Shown piece after piece: positions 33,780 through 42,038 of a DNA stretch of 64,000 nt. This DNA is from Galactobacter valiniphilus (GTDB taxonomy: Bacteria > Actinomycetota > Actinomycetes > Actinomycetales > Micrococcaceae). The notes under the pieces were generated by a model. The model worked only from the letters and a program-made list of their open reading frames with translations. It had not been told where the DNA came from and did not search any database. The DNA lies in assembly GCF_003575975.1 (NCBI RefSeq), contig NZ_QQXK01000002.1, positions 62,001 through 126,000 of the forward strand, written 5' to 3'. The position numbers and the translations under genes are program-made. Each line of letters begins with the position of its first letter. The first letter of the stretch is position 1.

Positions 33780-35426
33780 ATGAACTCCCGCGCCCAGCTG
33801 CTCCACTCCGGCACCGTCTTCACGGGCGCCGGTTCGCCCGACGTCGACGCCGTCCTCCTCGTGGATGGACGCATCGCCGGCCTCGGCGCCGAGGCCCACC
33901 GCCTTGCGGAGGCCGCCACCGACGCCGGTTCCGAGGTGCTGCGCACCGATCTGGGCGGCGCCTTCGTGAGCGCCTCCTTCGGCGACGGCCACGCCCACCC
34001 GCTCTTCGGCGGGCTCGAGGAGGCAGGCCCGCGGGTGCGCGCGTGCGGCTCCGTCGAGGAGATCGTCGCCGAGGTGAAGCGCTTCGCCGAGGAGCACCCC
34101 GAGCTCGAGTGGATCTTCGGCGCGAGCTACGACGGCTCGCTGGCCCCGGAGGGGCTCTTCGACGCGCGCTGGCTGGACGAGGCCGTCCCCGACCGCCCCG
34201 TGGTGCTGCGCGCCTGGGACTATCACACGGTCTGGGTGAACTCCGCCGCGCTGGCCGCCGCCGGCATCACGCGCGACACCCCCGATCCGGAGCTCGGCGA
34301 GATCACGCACCGCGCGGACGGCGAGCCTCTCGGCATCCTGCGCGAGTGGGGCGCCGTTGACCTCATCATGGACGTGGCCCCCACCCGCCCGCAGGAGGAG
34401 CGCCTGCGCGCCCTCGAGGCCGCCGGCGAGTACTACCTGGCCCGCGGCGTGACCTGGGTCCAGGACGCCTGGGTGGAGCCCGGCGACGTCGACACCTACC
34501 TCGAGGCCGCCGCCGCCGACCGCCTCCCGCTGCGCTTCAACCTGGCCCAGTACGCGGACCCCCGCAAGTTCGCGGCCCAGCTCCCGCGCTTCGTGGCCGA
34601 CCGCCAGCGCGTGCAGGCCGCCAAGCACCCGCGCCTCACGGCCAACACCATCAAGTTCTTCGCCGACGGCGTCGTGGAGAACGAGACCGGTGCCCTCTTG
34701 GAACCGTACTGCTCGGCCCGGCACAAGCACGGCATGAGCGTGTGGCCGGGCGACATGCTCAAAAACGCCGTGGTTGCCGCGGATGCCGAGGGTTTCCAGA
34801 TCCACGTTCACGCGATCGGCGACGCCGCCGTGCGCCAGGCCCTGGACGCCTTCGAGGCCGCCATCGCCGCCAACGGCCCGCGCGACCGCCGCCCCGTCAT
34901 CGCCCACGCCCAGCTCATCGACGAGGCGGACCTGGGTCGCTTCGCGCAGCTCGGCGTGATCCCCTGCATGCAGCCGCTCTGGGCGCAGCAGGACGCCCTC
35001 ATGACCGTCCTGACGGTCCCGCGCCTCGGCGAGGAGCGCTCCGATCGCCAGTACCAGCTGAACTCGCTCCAGGGCTCGGGTGCGGCGCTGTCCTTCGGCT
35101 CCGACTGGCCCGTCTCCTCGGGCGATCCGCGTGACGGTCTCGCGATCGCGATGTCCCGCACCACCACGGAGGGCCTCCCCGCCGGCGGCTGGACGCCGCA
35201 GGAGATCGTGGACCCGGAGCTGGCCCTGGCCGCCTACACCTCCGGCGTGGCCCACCAGGCCTTTGCCGACTCCCTCGACGCCCCCTGGGGCGCGATCTCC
35301 GAGGGGCACGCCGCCGACCTCATCGTCCTGGCCCGCGACCCCCGGGAGCAGGCGCCCCACGACCTGCCCGCCAACCCGATCCTCGCGACCTACTTGGGCG
35401 GCGCCGTCGTGCATCGCCAGGGCTGA
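33780..35426 (+). CDS. Amidohydrolase (YtcJ/NfdA-like)
   Basis: 548 aa from the ATG at 33780. The metal ligands are seen in SFGDGHAHPLFGG (HxH near residue 70), the HVHAIGDAA stretch (about 342-350) and a late SFGSDWPVSSGDP (Asp). This is the amidohydrolase_3 layout of YtcJ-type proteins, which hydrolyse N-formyl or other amide bonds. The APC permease gene follows 116 bases later in the same direction, suggesting uptake and hydrolysis of one compound. The substrate is not identifiable. N-formimino-glutamate-type or N-acyl amino acid substrates are possible. Confidence 0.85.
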   Translation: MNSRAQLLHSGTVFTGAGSPDVDAVLLVDGRIAGLGAEAHRLAEAATDAGSEVLRTDLGGAFVSASFGDGHAHPLFGGLEEAGPRVRACGSVEEIVAEVKRFAEEHPELEWIFGASYDGSLAPEGLFDARWLDEAVPDRPVVLRAWDYHTVWVNSAALAAAGITRDTPDPELGEITHRADGEPLGILREWGAVDLIMDVAPTRPQEERLRALEAAGEYYLARGVTWVQDAWVEPGDVDTYLEAAAADRLPLRFNLAQYADPRKFAAQLPRFVADRQRVQAAKHPRLTANTIKFFADGVVENETGALLEPYCSARHKHGMSVWPGDMLKNAVVAADAEGFQIHVHAIGDAAVRQALDAFEAAIAANGPRDRRPVIAHAQLIDEADLGRFAQLGVIPCMQPLWAQQDALMTVLTVPRLGEERSDRQYQLNSLQGSGAALSFGSDWPVSSGDPRDGLAIAMSRTTTEGLPAGGWTPQEIVDPELALAAYTSGVAHQAFADSLDAPWGAISEGHAADLIVLARDPREQAPHDLPANPILATYLGGAVVHRQG

Positions 35427-35542
35427 GGCAGCCAGCGGCGGGCCCGGCACGGGCCCGCCGCCCCAGCCCTCCCACGCAACACCCCAGAGAAGTACCGAAG
35501 CAGGACTGATACACCGCCCCACCCTTGATGAAAGGAGCCGTG

Positions 35543-36910
35543 ATGAAAACCCAAACACCTGGCACGGCCGCCGGCACGAACGCAACGCAGCTCAAGCGCG
35601 TGCTCGGCACCCCCTCCCTGACCATGTTCGGCCTCGTGTACATGGTGCCGCTCACCGTGTTCACGACCTACGGCCTCGTCACCGTTTCCACGGGCGGCCG
35701 CGTGGCCGCCGCCTACATCGTCACCCTCGTGGCCATGCTCTTCACGGCCCGTTCCTACGCCCGCATGGCCGGCGCCTACCCGCTGGCCGGCTCGGCGTAC
35801 GTCTACACGCAGCGCACCTTCGGCCCCGAGACCGGCTTCCTGGTCGGCTGGGCGCTCATGCTGGACTACCTCTTCCTGCCGATGGTCAACTACCTCGTCA
35901 TCGGCATCTACCTCAACGTCGCGATCCCCGCGATCCCGGCCGCCGTCTGGGTGCTCGTGTGCATCGCGCTCGTGACGGTGCTGAACATCGTGGGCATCAC
36001 CTCGGTGAACCGCACCAACCTCGTGCTCATCGCCGCGCAGGCGATCTTCGTGGTGGTCTTCATCGTCTTCACGATCGCCGCCATGAACGGCCAGGCCATC
36101 GACATCATGGCCCCGTTCAGGGGCGACGGCTCCGAGGCCGCCGGCAGCGCCGGGGCGCTCATGGGCGGCGCGGCCATCTTGTGCCTGTCCTTCCTCGGCT
36201 TCGACGCCGTCTCCACCCTGGCGGAGGAGGCCAAGGACGCCGAGCGCACGGTTCCCAAGGCGATCATGATCGTCACCCTCGCCGCCGGCGTGATCTTTGT
36301 GCTGCTCTCCTGGCTGGCCCAGGTGGCGCACAAGAGCACCCAGTTCGCGGATCCGGATTCGGCGGCCACCGAGGTCATGACGGCGGTGGGCGGCACCTTC
36401 CTCGCCACGCTCTTCACGGCCTGCTACGTGGCCGGCGCGCTCGGCTCGGCGCTGACCTCGCAGGCCTCGGTGGCCCGCATCCTCTACTCGATGGGCCGCG
36501 ACGGCGTGCTGCCCAAGCCGATCTTCGGCCGCCTCAACGAGCGCTTCAAGTCCCCCGCGACCGCCACGCTCGTGGTCTCCGCTGTCTCGCTGCTGGCGCT
36601 CGTAGTCGACCTGGCGTTCATCATCTCGGTGGTCAGCTTCGGCGCGCTCATCGCCTTCACCTTTGTGAACCTCTCGGTCATCAAGCACTTCTACTTCGAC
36701 CGGCAGGAGCGCGCCACGGCCTGGCAACACGTCAACAACGGCCTGCTTCCGCTCATCGGCGTGGCCCTGACGGTGTGGCTGTGGACCTCGCTCACGCCCA
36801 CCACCTTCGCGGCGGGCGGCTTGTGGGTCCTGCTCGGCGCCGTGGTCCTCGCGATCGTGACCAAGGGCTTCCGCCAGCGCGCGCCCATGCTCGACCTCAA
36901 GGAGAGCTGA
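35543..36910 (+). CDS. APC-superfamily amino acid/amine permease
   Basis: 455 aa from the ATG at 35543, which has AAAGGAG 5 bases upstream; an earlier ATG at 35525 lacks one. Twelve hydrophobic segments are visible; ILCLSFLGFDAVSTLAEEAK is the family signature in helix 6 to loop 7. Such permeases import amino acids or polyamines with protons. With the upstream amidohydrolase it makes a likely two-gene catabolic operon controlled by the TetR gene at 32858. Confidence 0.87.
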   Translation: MKTQTPGTAAGTNATQLKRVLGTPSLTMFGLVYMVPLTVFTTYGLVTVSTGGRVAAAYIVTLVAMLFTARSYARMAGAYPLAGSAYVYTQRTFGPETGFLVGWALMLDYLFLPMVNYLVIGIYLNVAIPAIPAAVWVLVCIALVTVLNIVGITSVNRTNLVLIAAQAIFVVVFIVFTIAAMNGQAIDIMAPFRGDGSEAAGSAGALMGGAAILCLSFLGFDAVSTLAEEAKDAERTVPKAIMIVTLAAGVIFVLLSWLAQVAHKSTQFADPDSAATEVMTAVGGTFLATLFTACYVAGALGSALTSQASVARILYSMGRDGVLPKPIFGRLNERFKSPATATLVVSAVSLLALVVDLAFIISVVSFGALIAFTFVNLSVIKHFYFDRQERATAWQHVNNGLLPLIGVALTVWLWTSLTPTTFAAGGLWVLLGAVVLAIVTKGFRQRAPMLDLKES

Positions 36911-36959
36911 GCGGGCAACCGCCTTCCGCCCCGCCCAGGACGGTTTCCTGGACGCTGAA

Positions 36960-37055
36960 CGGTTTGCTAGCGGTTCTCGGTACAGCAAACCGCTTTGAGG
37001 CAGTGCTCGACGACGCGGGCCCACCTTCCGTACGGAAGGTGGGCCCGCGTCGTCG
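36960..37055. terminator. Double hairpin region between permease and TetR gene
   Basis: CGGTTTGCT (36960-36968) pairs with AGCAAACCG (36984-36992). It is followed by a 48-bp perfect palindrome without a loop, arms 37008-37031 and 37032-37055. GCTTTGAGGC at about 36991-37000 recurs inverted as GCCTCAAAGC at about 37123-37132. No gene is seen between 36911 and 37170. Confidence 0.65.
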
Positions 37056-37170
37056 TGCGTTGGGCGCCCGCGCCGCTCCCTGCGCTTTGATCCCGGTTCT
37101 GCGCTGTGGGGCGCGAAATCCACGCCTCAAAGCGCTGAACGCGCCTCAAAGCCGGGTGGACCGGGAAGAC

Positions 37171-37740
37171 TCAGGCATTGGCGGCCGCGATCTGGGCCTT
37201 GGCCGCGGCCTTGAGGACCTCCACCTGCCGCAGCAGGCCGACCATGTCGCCGCCGGCCTCGGGGCGATCGAGCTCGCCGGGCAGGGCGGCGTAGGAGTAG
37301 AGGCCGTCGCCGATGAGCATGATCGTCTCGGCGACGCTCGGCTCCTCGACCTCCTCAAGGATCAGGTCCAGCCACCAGCGGTGGATGGTCTCCAGCGCGT
37401 GGCGGGCCGGGGCAACGTAGGCCTGCGAGAGGCGGATCATCGCGGCGTAGGTGACGTCGAAGGCGCTCTTGGTGTTGACCGAGGTGCGCACGTAGTAGCT
37501 CGAGGGGCCGTCGGGGGCCGTGCGCATCTTCTCGACGTCGGCACGGCCGAGCTCGAGCATGCGCTCGGAGAGCGCCTCGGCCAGGGCCTCCTTGGTCTTG
37601 AAGTGGTAGAGCAGGCCGCCCTTGGAGACGCCGGCCTGACCGGCCACGGCCTCGAGCGTGGCCGCGCGTTCCCCGCCGGTGCGCAGGATGTCTGCGTAGG
37701 CGTCCAGGAGCTTGTCGCGGGCTGCGGGTGGGCGAGGCAT
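37171..37740 (-). CDS. TetR-family regulator
   Basis: 189 aa from the ATG at 37740 (MPRPPAARDKLLDAY); the open frame continues to 37803 only across the operator. The helix-turn-helix TLEAVAGQAGVSKGGLLYHF is of the SrpR/TetR drug-sensor kind. It is divergent from a 14-TM MFS pump, and the palindrome ACCGTCCAGACGGT lies between them. The same palindrome core precedes the decarboxylase-like gene at 13254, so this regulator may control both. Confidence 0.87.
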   Translation of the reverse strand: MPRPPAARDKLLDAYADILRTGGERAATLEAVAGQAGVSKGGLLYHFKTKEALAEALSERMLELGRADVEKMRTAPDGPSSYYVRTSVNTKSAFDVTYAAMIRLSQAYVAPARHALETIHRWWLDLILEEVEEPSVAETIMLIGDGLYSYAALPGELDRPEAGGDMVGLLRQVEVLKAAAKAQIAAANA

Positions 37741-37806
37741 GGCACAGACTCTATCGGCCCGCGCGTCACAGAGAGCGGAATCACGCCGATCCGGCTTCCT
37801 CATTAA

Positions 37807-37820
37807 ACCGTCCAGACGGT
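37807..37820. promoter_or_regulatory. TetR operator ACCGTCCAGACGGT
   Basis: A 14-bp palindrome with central CA in the gap between the TetR and MFS starts. It is identical to the core at 13182-13195. Confidence 0.65.
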
Positions 37821-37939
37821 ACAGTTATGGCAATGGCGTTGCTTCGGCGGCGCCATCACCGGGTTTCCGGGGCGCTTTCGCCCCGCCGACCGCCCGATCG
37901 TCAGCACCGCACCAGCGCAGCAGCCAAGGAACGATATTC

Positions 37940-39601
37940 ATGTCCGCGCACCCGAGCCTCGGAGAGCAGCGAGCCGCCACCGCGAACCCCGCGAGCGAGC
38001 GCCAGGATCCCGCCCCGTCCACGGGCGCCCTTCCCATTGCGCACGCCCCGGCCATGCCGCGTGACGACTCCGCGACCCGCCCCGCCACCGGCACCACGCC
38101 CGTGGTGCAGCTGGTGCGCTCGCCCCTGCGCCGCTGGCTCGCCCTGGCGCTGCTCATGCTTCCCGTGCTGCTGGTCTCGATCGACAACAACGTCCTGACG
38201 TTCGCGATCCCGTCCATCACGTCCTCGCTGGGCGCCAACGGCACGCAGGTGCTGTGGATGATCGACATCTACCCGCTGATCCTCGCGGGCTTCCTCGTCC
38301 CCATGGGCAACCTCGGCGACCGCATCGGCCGCCGCCGCGTGCTGCTCATCGGTGCCGTGGGCTTTGCAGCGGTCTCCGTGGCCGCCGCGTACTCCCCCAC
38401 GGCCGAAACCCTTATCCTCTGGCGCGCGCTGCAGGCCGTCTTCGGCTCCATGCTCATGCCCGCCACGCTCTCGCTCATCCGCAACATCTTCGTTGACGCC
38501 CGCGAGCGCACCATGGCCGTGGCCGTGTGGGCGTCCATGTTCTCCGCCGGCGCCGCGCTTGGCCCCATCGTGGGCGGCTGGCTCCTGGAGCACTTCTGGT
38601 GGGGCTCCGTCTTCCTCATCTCCGTGCCGATCCTGCTGCCGCTCCTGGCGCTCTCGCACGTCCTGATCCCCGAGTCCAAGGACCCCAAGCCGGGCCCCAT
38701 GGACCCGATCTCGATCGTGCTCATCGTGGGCTCGCTGCTGCCCATCACCTTCGGCATCAAGGCCGCCTCGACGGGCGAGCCGTGGTTCGTCTCCGTCGCC
38801 GCGATCGCGATCGGTGCCCTCCTGGGCTTCCTCTTTGTGCGCCGCCAGCTCGCCCGCGACAAGCCGATGCTCGACGTGCGCCTCTTCCAGCGCAAGCAGT
38901 TCTCCGGCCCGCTGCTCGTGAACATGCTGAGCCTGTTCAGCCTCGTCGGCTTCATGTACTTCCTGGCCCAGCACCTGCAGCTCGTGGCCGGCCTGTCCCC
39001 CGCGGACGCCGCGACCTTTATGCTCCCTGGCCTCGTGGTGATGTTCGCCTCCGGCCTCGCTGTGGTGCCCTTCGCCCGCCGCTTCGGCCGCGTGCAGCTC
39101 ATGGTCACGGGCGTGCTCGTCAACGTCGCCGCCTACGGCCTCCTGGCCCTGCTGGGCCACACGGGCGAGCTGTGGGCCGTCATGGCCTCCTTCGTGCTGC
39201 TCGGCCTCGGTGTGGGCTTCTCGGAGACCGTGTCAAACGACCTCGCGCTCTCCGCCGTCCCGGCCGCCAAGGCCGGAGCCGCCTCCGCGATCTCGGAGAC
39301 GGCCTACGAGGTCGGCTCCGTCATGGGCACCGCCGTCTTGGGCGGCCTGCTCAACGCCTTCTTCGCCGGGCACCTCCGCGTGCCGGCCGGCCTGAGCGCT
39401 GAGCAGGCGAGCACGGCTGGCGAGACCCTCGCCGGGGCGCACGACGTCGCGGGGCAGCTGGGCGGCGACACCGGCTCCGAGCTCCTCGCCTCCGCCGCCC
39501 ACGCCTTCGACACGGGTGTGGGCCTCACGGCCGGCATCGCCGCGGTCCTGGCCCTCGTGGTCGCGATCGTCGTGGGTCGCCTGCTGCGCGGCGTGCGCTG
39601 A
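37940..39601 (+). CDS. 14-TM MFS drug exporter (DHA2, SmvA/QacA-like)
   Basis: 553 aa from the ATG at 37940, behind AAGGA. A disordered N-terminal stretch of about 70 residues precedes 14 hydrophobic segments. DHA2 marks include VSIDNNVLTFAIPSITSSLG in helix 1, GNLGDRIGRRRVLL (motif A) and IVGGWLLEHFWWGSVF (motif C region). Such pumps export cationic dyes, quaternary ammonium compounds or methyl viologen using the proton gradient. The divergent TetR gene and operator indicate substrate-induced expression. Confidence 0.9.
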   Translation: MSAHPSLGEQRAATANPASERQDPAPSTGALPIAHAPAMPRDDSATRPATGTTPVVQLVRSPLRRWLALALLMLPVLLVSIDNNVLTFAIPSITSSLGANGTQVLWMIDIYPLILAGFLVPMGNLGDRIGRRRVLLIGAVGFAAVSVAAAYSPTAETLILWRALQAVFGSMLMPATLSLIRNIFVDARERTMAVAVWASMFSAGAALGPIVGGWLLEHFWWGSVFLISVPILLPLLALSHVLIPESKDPKPGPMDPISIVLIVGSLLPITFGIKAASTGEPWFVSVAAIAIGALLGFLFVRRQLARDKPMLDVRLFQRKQFSGPLLVNMLSLFSLVGFMYFLAQHLQLVAGLSPADAATFMLPGLVVMFASGLAVVPFARRFGRVQLMVTGVLVNVAAYGLLALLGHTGELWAVMASFVLLGLGVGFSETVSNDLALSAVPAAKAGAASAISETAYEVGSVMGTAVLGGLLNAFFAGHLRVPAGLSAEQASTAGETLAGAHDVAGQLGGDTGSELLASAAHAFDTGVGLTAGIAAVLALVVAIVVGRLLRGVR

Positions 39602-39694
39602 CCCACGCGGCGCCGTCACCGGTGCCGGCCCAACGCCCAGCGCCCACCGGGCGCCGGGCACCCGCCCGGCCACCCGCCGTCGGGCATTGAAGAC

Positions 39695-39733
39695 ACGAAC
39701 GGCCCCGGACCTTTGAGGTCCGGGGCCGTTCGT
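39695..39733. terminator. Terminator between converging MFS and HTTM genes
   Basis: Perfect 18-bp arms at 39695-39712 and 39716-39733 around TTG. A CGCCGTCGGGC motif is at 39675-39685. Confidence 0.8.
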
Positions 39734-39798
39734 CCCCTCAGGGGGGTTGCCGGAGCGCCTTGGGGAGCGCGCTCCGAAGGTGCCGGGAGGGGTTCCGG

Positions 39799-41019
39799 CT
39801 AAGCGGCTCTCGCCGCCCCGGACCAGGCGCCTCGAACGGTCGAGATGGCCTTGGTCCAGGTCTTTTCCGTGATGAACACGAAGTCGATGGCGATCATGGT
39901 CAGCGAGAACCACGGCAGGCCCATGAGCAGGGCAATGCCGAGGTGGAAGCCCATGATCCCGATGAGCGCCACCACGCGGGTGGGGTGGGTCAGCAGCATC
40001 ATGGGGAAGCACATCTGCAGGATGATCGAGCCCCAGGCTGCGATGGTCACCGACGGGCCCCACGCCGTCACGAGCTCCGAGAGCGCCGGCCACGTGCCGA
40101 ACTGCACCGTGTGCAGCGGGTCGTAGATCGCCTCACCGCCGGACCATGGGGCCCCGCCCGCCTTGTAGAGCGCGCCCGAGGCGTAGACGAAGCACACCTG
40201 CGCGGTGAGCGCCACGAGCGAGAGGTTGTGGAAGAGGCTCTGGTACTCGGGCTTGTCCGCCAGCAACGGCCGCCCGCGCCACGTCTGCGCGAGCCACGAG
40301 CCGCCGCGCTCGGCGGCCTTGCGGCGGCGCCGCGCGTCGAGCGCCCAGCGCTGGCAGGGGTCCGCGAAGAACAGCAGGATGAGGGCGATGCGGTACATGT
40401 TGTCGCCCTGATCGCCCAGCAGATCCTGCGCCTCGATGAGGCTCACCCAGAGCACAAAGTAGATCGGCAGCACGATCTTGAAGCGCCAGCCGAGCGTGAA
40501 CATCACGGCGAGGACGGCCACCAGCAGGTACATGGCCGTGTACGCCGCGGCGTTCGGCATGACCGTGCGGAAGATCGAGAAGAGCCAGATCTGCGGGAAG
40601 TCGCTCGACGGCGCCGCCCACTGGCCGTTCCACAGCGAGCCAGGACCGAACGCGTAGAGGCGCGTCGACCAGTTGGAACCGAGGATGCCGAGGCCCGCGA
40701 TGCCGAACATGATGCGCGTGACGGCCAGGCCGTGGGGGGCCTTCTTGCCATCCAGCAGCCAGTTCTCGCAGAACACGGCGATCTTGCGGCCCGTGTCCAG
40801 GAGGAGCTTCCAGAGCGAGGCGGTCAACGCCGCAACAAAGCGGCCGAAGCGTTGCGCGAGGGAGAGCACACCCACCGTGACGATGACGCGCTCCGGCGCC
40901 GGGGCGGCGTCGGGCGTGGGGGCCGTTTCCGGGATGGCCGGGGCGGGCGTGGCCGCGACCTGGCCGGCCTTCTGTCCCTGCTTCTTGCCCGGGTTGGGCG
41001 TCTTGACGGGGGCGCTCAC
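39799..41019 (-). CDS. HTTM-domain membrane protein (vitamin K carboxylase-like)
   Basis: 406 aa. After an Ala/Pro-rich N-terminal tail come hydrophobic helices. HGLAVTRIMFGIAGLGILGS starts the HTTM domain, followed by WVSLIEAQDLLGDQGDNMYR and GALYKAGGAPWSGGEAIYDP. The HTTM fold is the membrane part of vitamin K-dependent gamma-carboxylase, but bacterial members lack a proven activity. The gene overlaps the upstream DUF5819 gene by 4 bases, so the two proteins are probably made together and act in one membrane complex. Confidence 0.85.
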   Translation of the reverse strand: MSAPVKTPNPGKKQGQKAGQVAATPAPAIPETAPTPDAAPAPERVIVTVGVLSLAQRFGRFVAALTASLWKLLLDTGRKIAVFCENWLLDGKKAPHGLAVTRIMFGIAGLGILGSNWSTRLYAFGPGSLWNGQWAAPSSDFPQIWLFSIFRTVMPNAAAYTAMYLLVAVLAVMFTLGWRFKIVLPIYFVLWVSLIEAQDLLGDQGDNMYRIALILLFFADPCQRWALDARRRRKAAERGGSWLAQTWRGRPLLADKPEYQSLFHNLSLVALTAQVCFVYASGALYKAGGAPWSGGEAIYDPLHTVQFGTWPALSELVTAWGPSVTIAAWGSIILQMCFPMMLLTHPTRVVALIGIMGFHLGIALLMGLPWFSLTMIAIDFVFITEKTWTKAISTVRGAWSGAARAA

Positions 41020-41888
41020 GGGTGCAGCTCCTTGTAGAGGCGCTTGAAGGTGTCGGCGAAGTCCTTCTCGGACTGGCCCTTAGCGACCTGCGGGCCGCGC
41101 CAGCCCGAGGGCGTCAGCTGCACCTTGGGGCGCTCCGCGTCGGGGTTGTGGCGCTCCTCGAAGGGAATGACGTTCTGGCGTTCCATCTGAAACTGCACGC
41201 GCACCACGTTCTGCCCCCAGATCGCCTTGGCGGCCTGCGTGGCGTAGCGGACGGCGCGGAACTCCACGTCGATGTACTTGCCGATGGCCGCCTTGTTGTC
41301 CCCGAGCCGGCCCATGGTGTCCTGCACCCGGCCGGCCCAGTCCTCGCCGTCGAAGAAGTTGAGGTTTGCCGCCGCCTTCTGCTCGGCGTTCAGCTTGGCG
41401 TACGCGCTGCGGTAGTCCGAGGCCAGGTCGATCGTCTGGTTCGCGGCGCGCGCCGGGAAGAGTTTGTTGGTCATGAGCTGGGTCTCCACGTCGGTGACGT
41501 TGACCCACTCGGTGGTCTTGTCGGCGCCGTTTTCGCGGATCACGGCCCGCACCAGCATGCGGTTGTCGCCGTTGATCGGTTCGGGCGCGAACACGGACCA
41601 GGACTGGCCGAAGAACGGGATCATGTACTGCGTCAGCAGCTTGCTCGGCACCACCTCGCGCAGCGGCGAGACGGGCGCGATCCAGAGGAACCACGCGAAG
41701 ACGTGCCAGGCCGTGAACAGCACGGCGGCGGTCATGACACCACGCAACACCTTGGATCGCCTCTTGGGCTGCCCGCCTTCGCTTTCCTGCACGACGTCGG
41801 ACGCATGGCTTGCGTCGAGATCCTCGCCGTCCGCACGGTGGAATCCCACGTGCTCCAAGCCCGCGCCAAGCTGCGCGCGCCGCGCCAC
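41016..41888 (-). CDS. DUF5819 membrane-anchored protein
   Basis: 290 aa from GTG 41888; a GTG at 41792 (259 aa) is equally possible, and neither has a clear ribosome site. One N-terminal helix (VLFTAWHVFAWFLWIAPVSP) is followed by FFGQSWSVFAPEPINGDNRM, the DUF5819 signature, and a soluble extracytoplasmic domain. DUF5819 genes regularly lie beside HTTM genes in actinobacteria; function unknown. If the longer start is used, the first 30 residues are antisense to a LuxR remnant and are unlikely to be native. Confidence 0.8.
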   Translation of the reverse strand: MARRAQLGAGLEHVGFHRADGEDLDASHASDVVQESEGGQPKRRSKVLRGVMTAAVLFTAWHVFAWFLWIAPVSPLREVVPSKLLTQYMIPFFGQSWSVFAPEPINGDNRMLVRAVIRENGADKTTEWVNVTDVETQLMTNKLFPARAANQTIDLASDYRSAYAKLNAEQKAAANLNFFDGEDWAGRVQDTMGRLGDNKAAIGKYIDVEFRAVRYATQAAKAIWGQNVVRVQFQMERQNVIPFEERHNPDAERPKVQLTPSGWRGPQVAKGQSEKDFADTFKRLYKELHP

Positions 41889-41936
41889 AAGGACATCCCT
41901 GAGCGCCTCCTGCGCATCATGCAGGGCCGGGGCTAG
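41805..41936 (+). pseudogene. C-terminal helix-turn-helix remnant of a LuxR-family regulator
   Basis: The last 44 codons of a plus-strand frame read AVRTVESHVLQARAKLRAP and RHKDIPERLL before TAG at 41934-41936. This is the recognition helix and end of a LuxR (GerE) domain. Nothing upstream in this frame continues the domain; the sequence turns into the DUF5819 gene. It is therefore the tail of a deleted regulator, still followed by a terminator. Confidence 0.6.
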
Positions 41937-41944
41937 GGCCAGTT

Positions 41945-41968
41945 ACCCGCCCCCCGAAGGGGGCGGGT
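41945..41968 (+). terminator. Terminator after the LuxR remnant
   Basis: ACCCGCCCCC (41945-41954) and GGGGGCGGGT (41959-41968) pair around CGAA, followed by CCTTCCCTTTC. Confidence 0.7.
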
Positions 41969-41978
41969 CCTTCCCTTT

Positions 41979-42032
41979 CAACGCCCGACGGCGGGTGGGA
42001 GCGTTAACGTTCCCACCCGCCGTCGGGCGTTG
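41979..42032. terminator. 54-bp palindrome built from two inverted copies of the dispersed motif
   Basis: Arms 41979-42000 and 42011-42032 are exact 22-base complements, and the centre CGTTAACG continues the palindrome with one mismatch pair. Each arm contains GCCCGACGGCGGGTGGGA. It ends seven bases before the stop of the minus-strand oxidoreductase gene. Confidence 0.75.
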
Positions 42033-42038
42033 GCTTGG

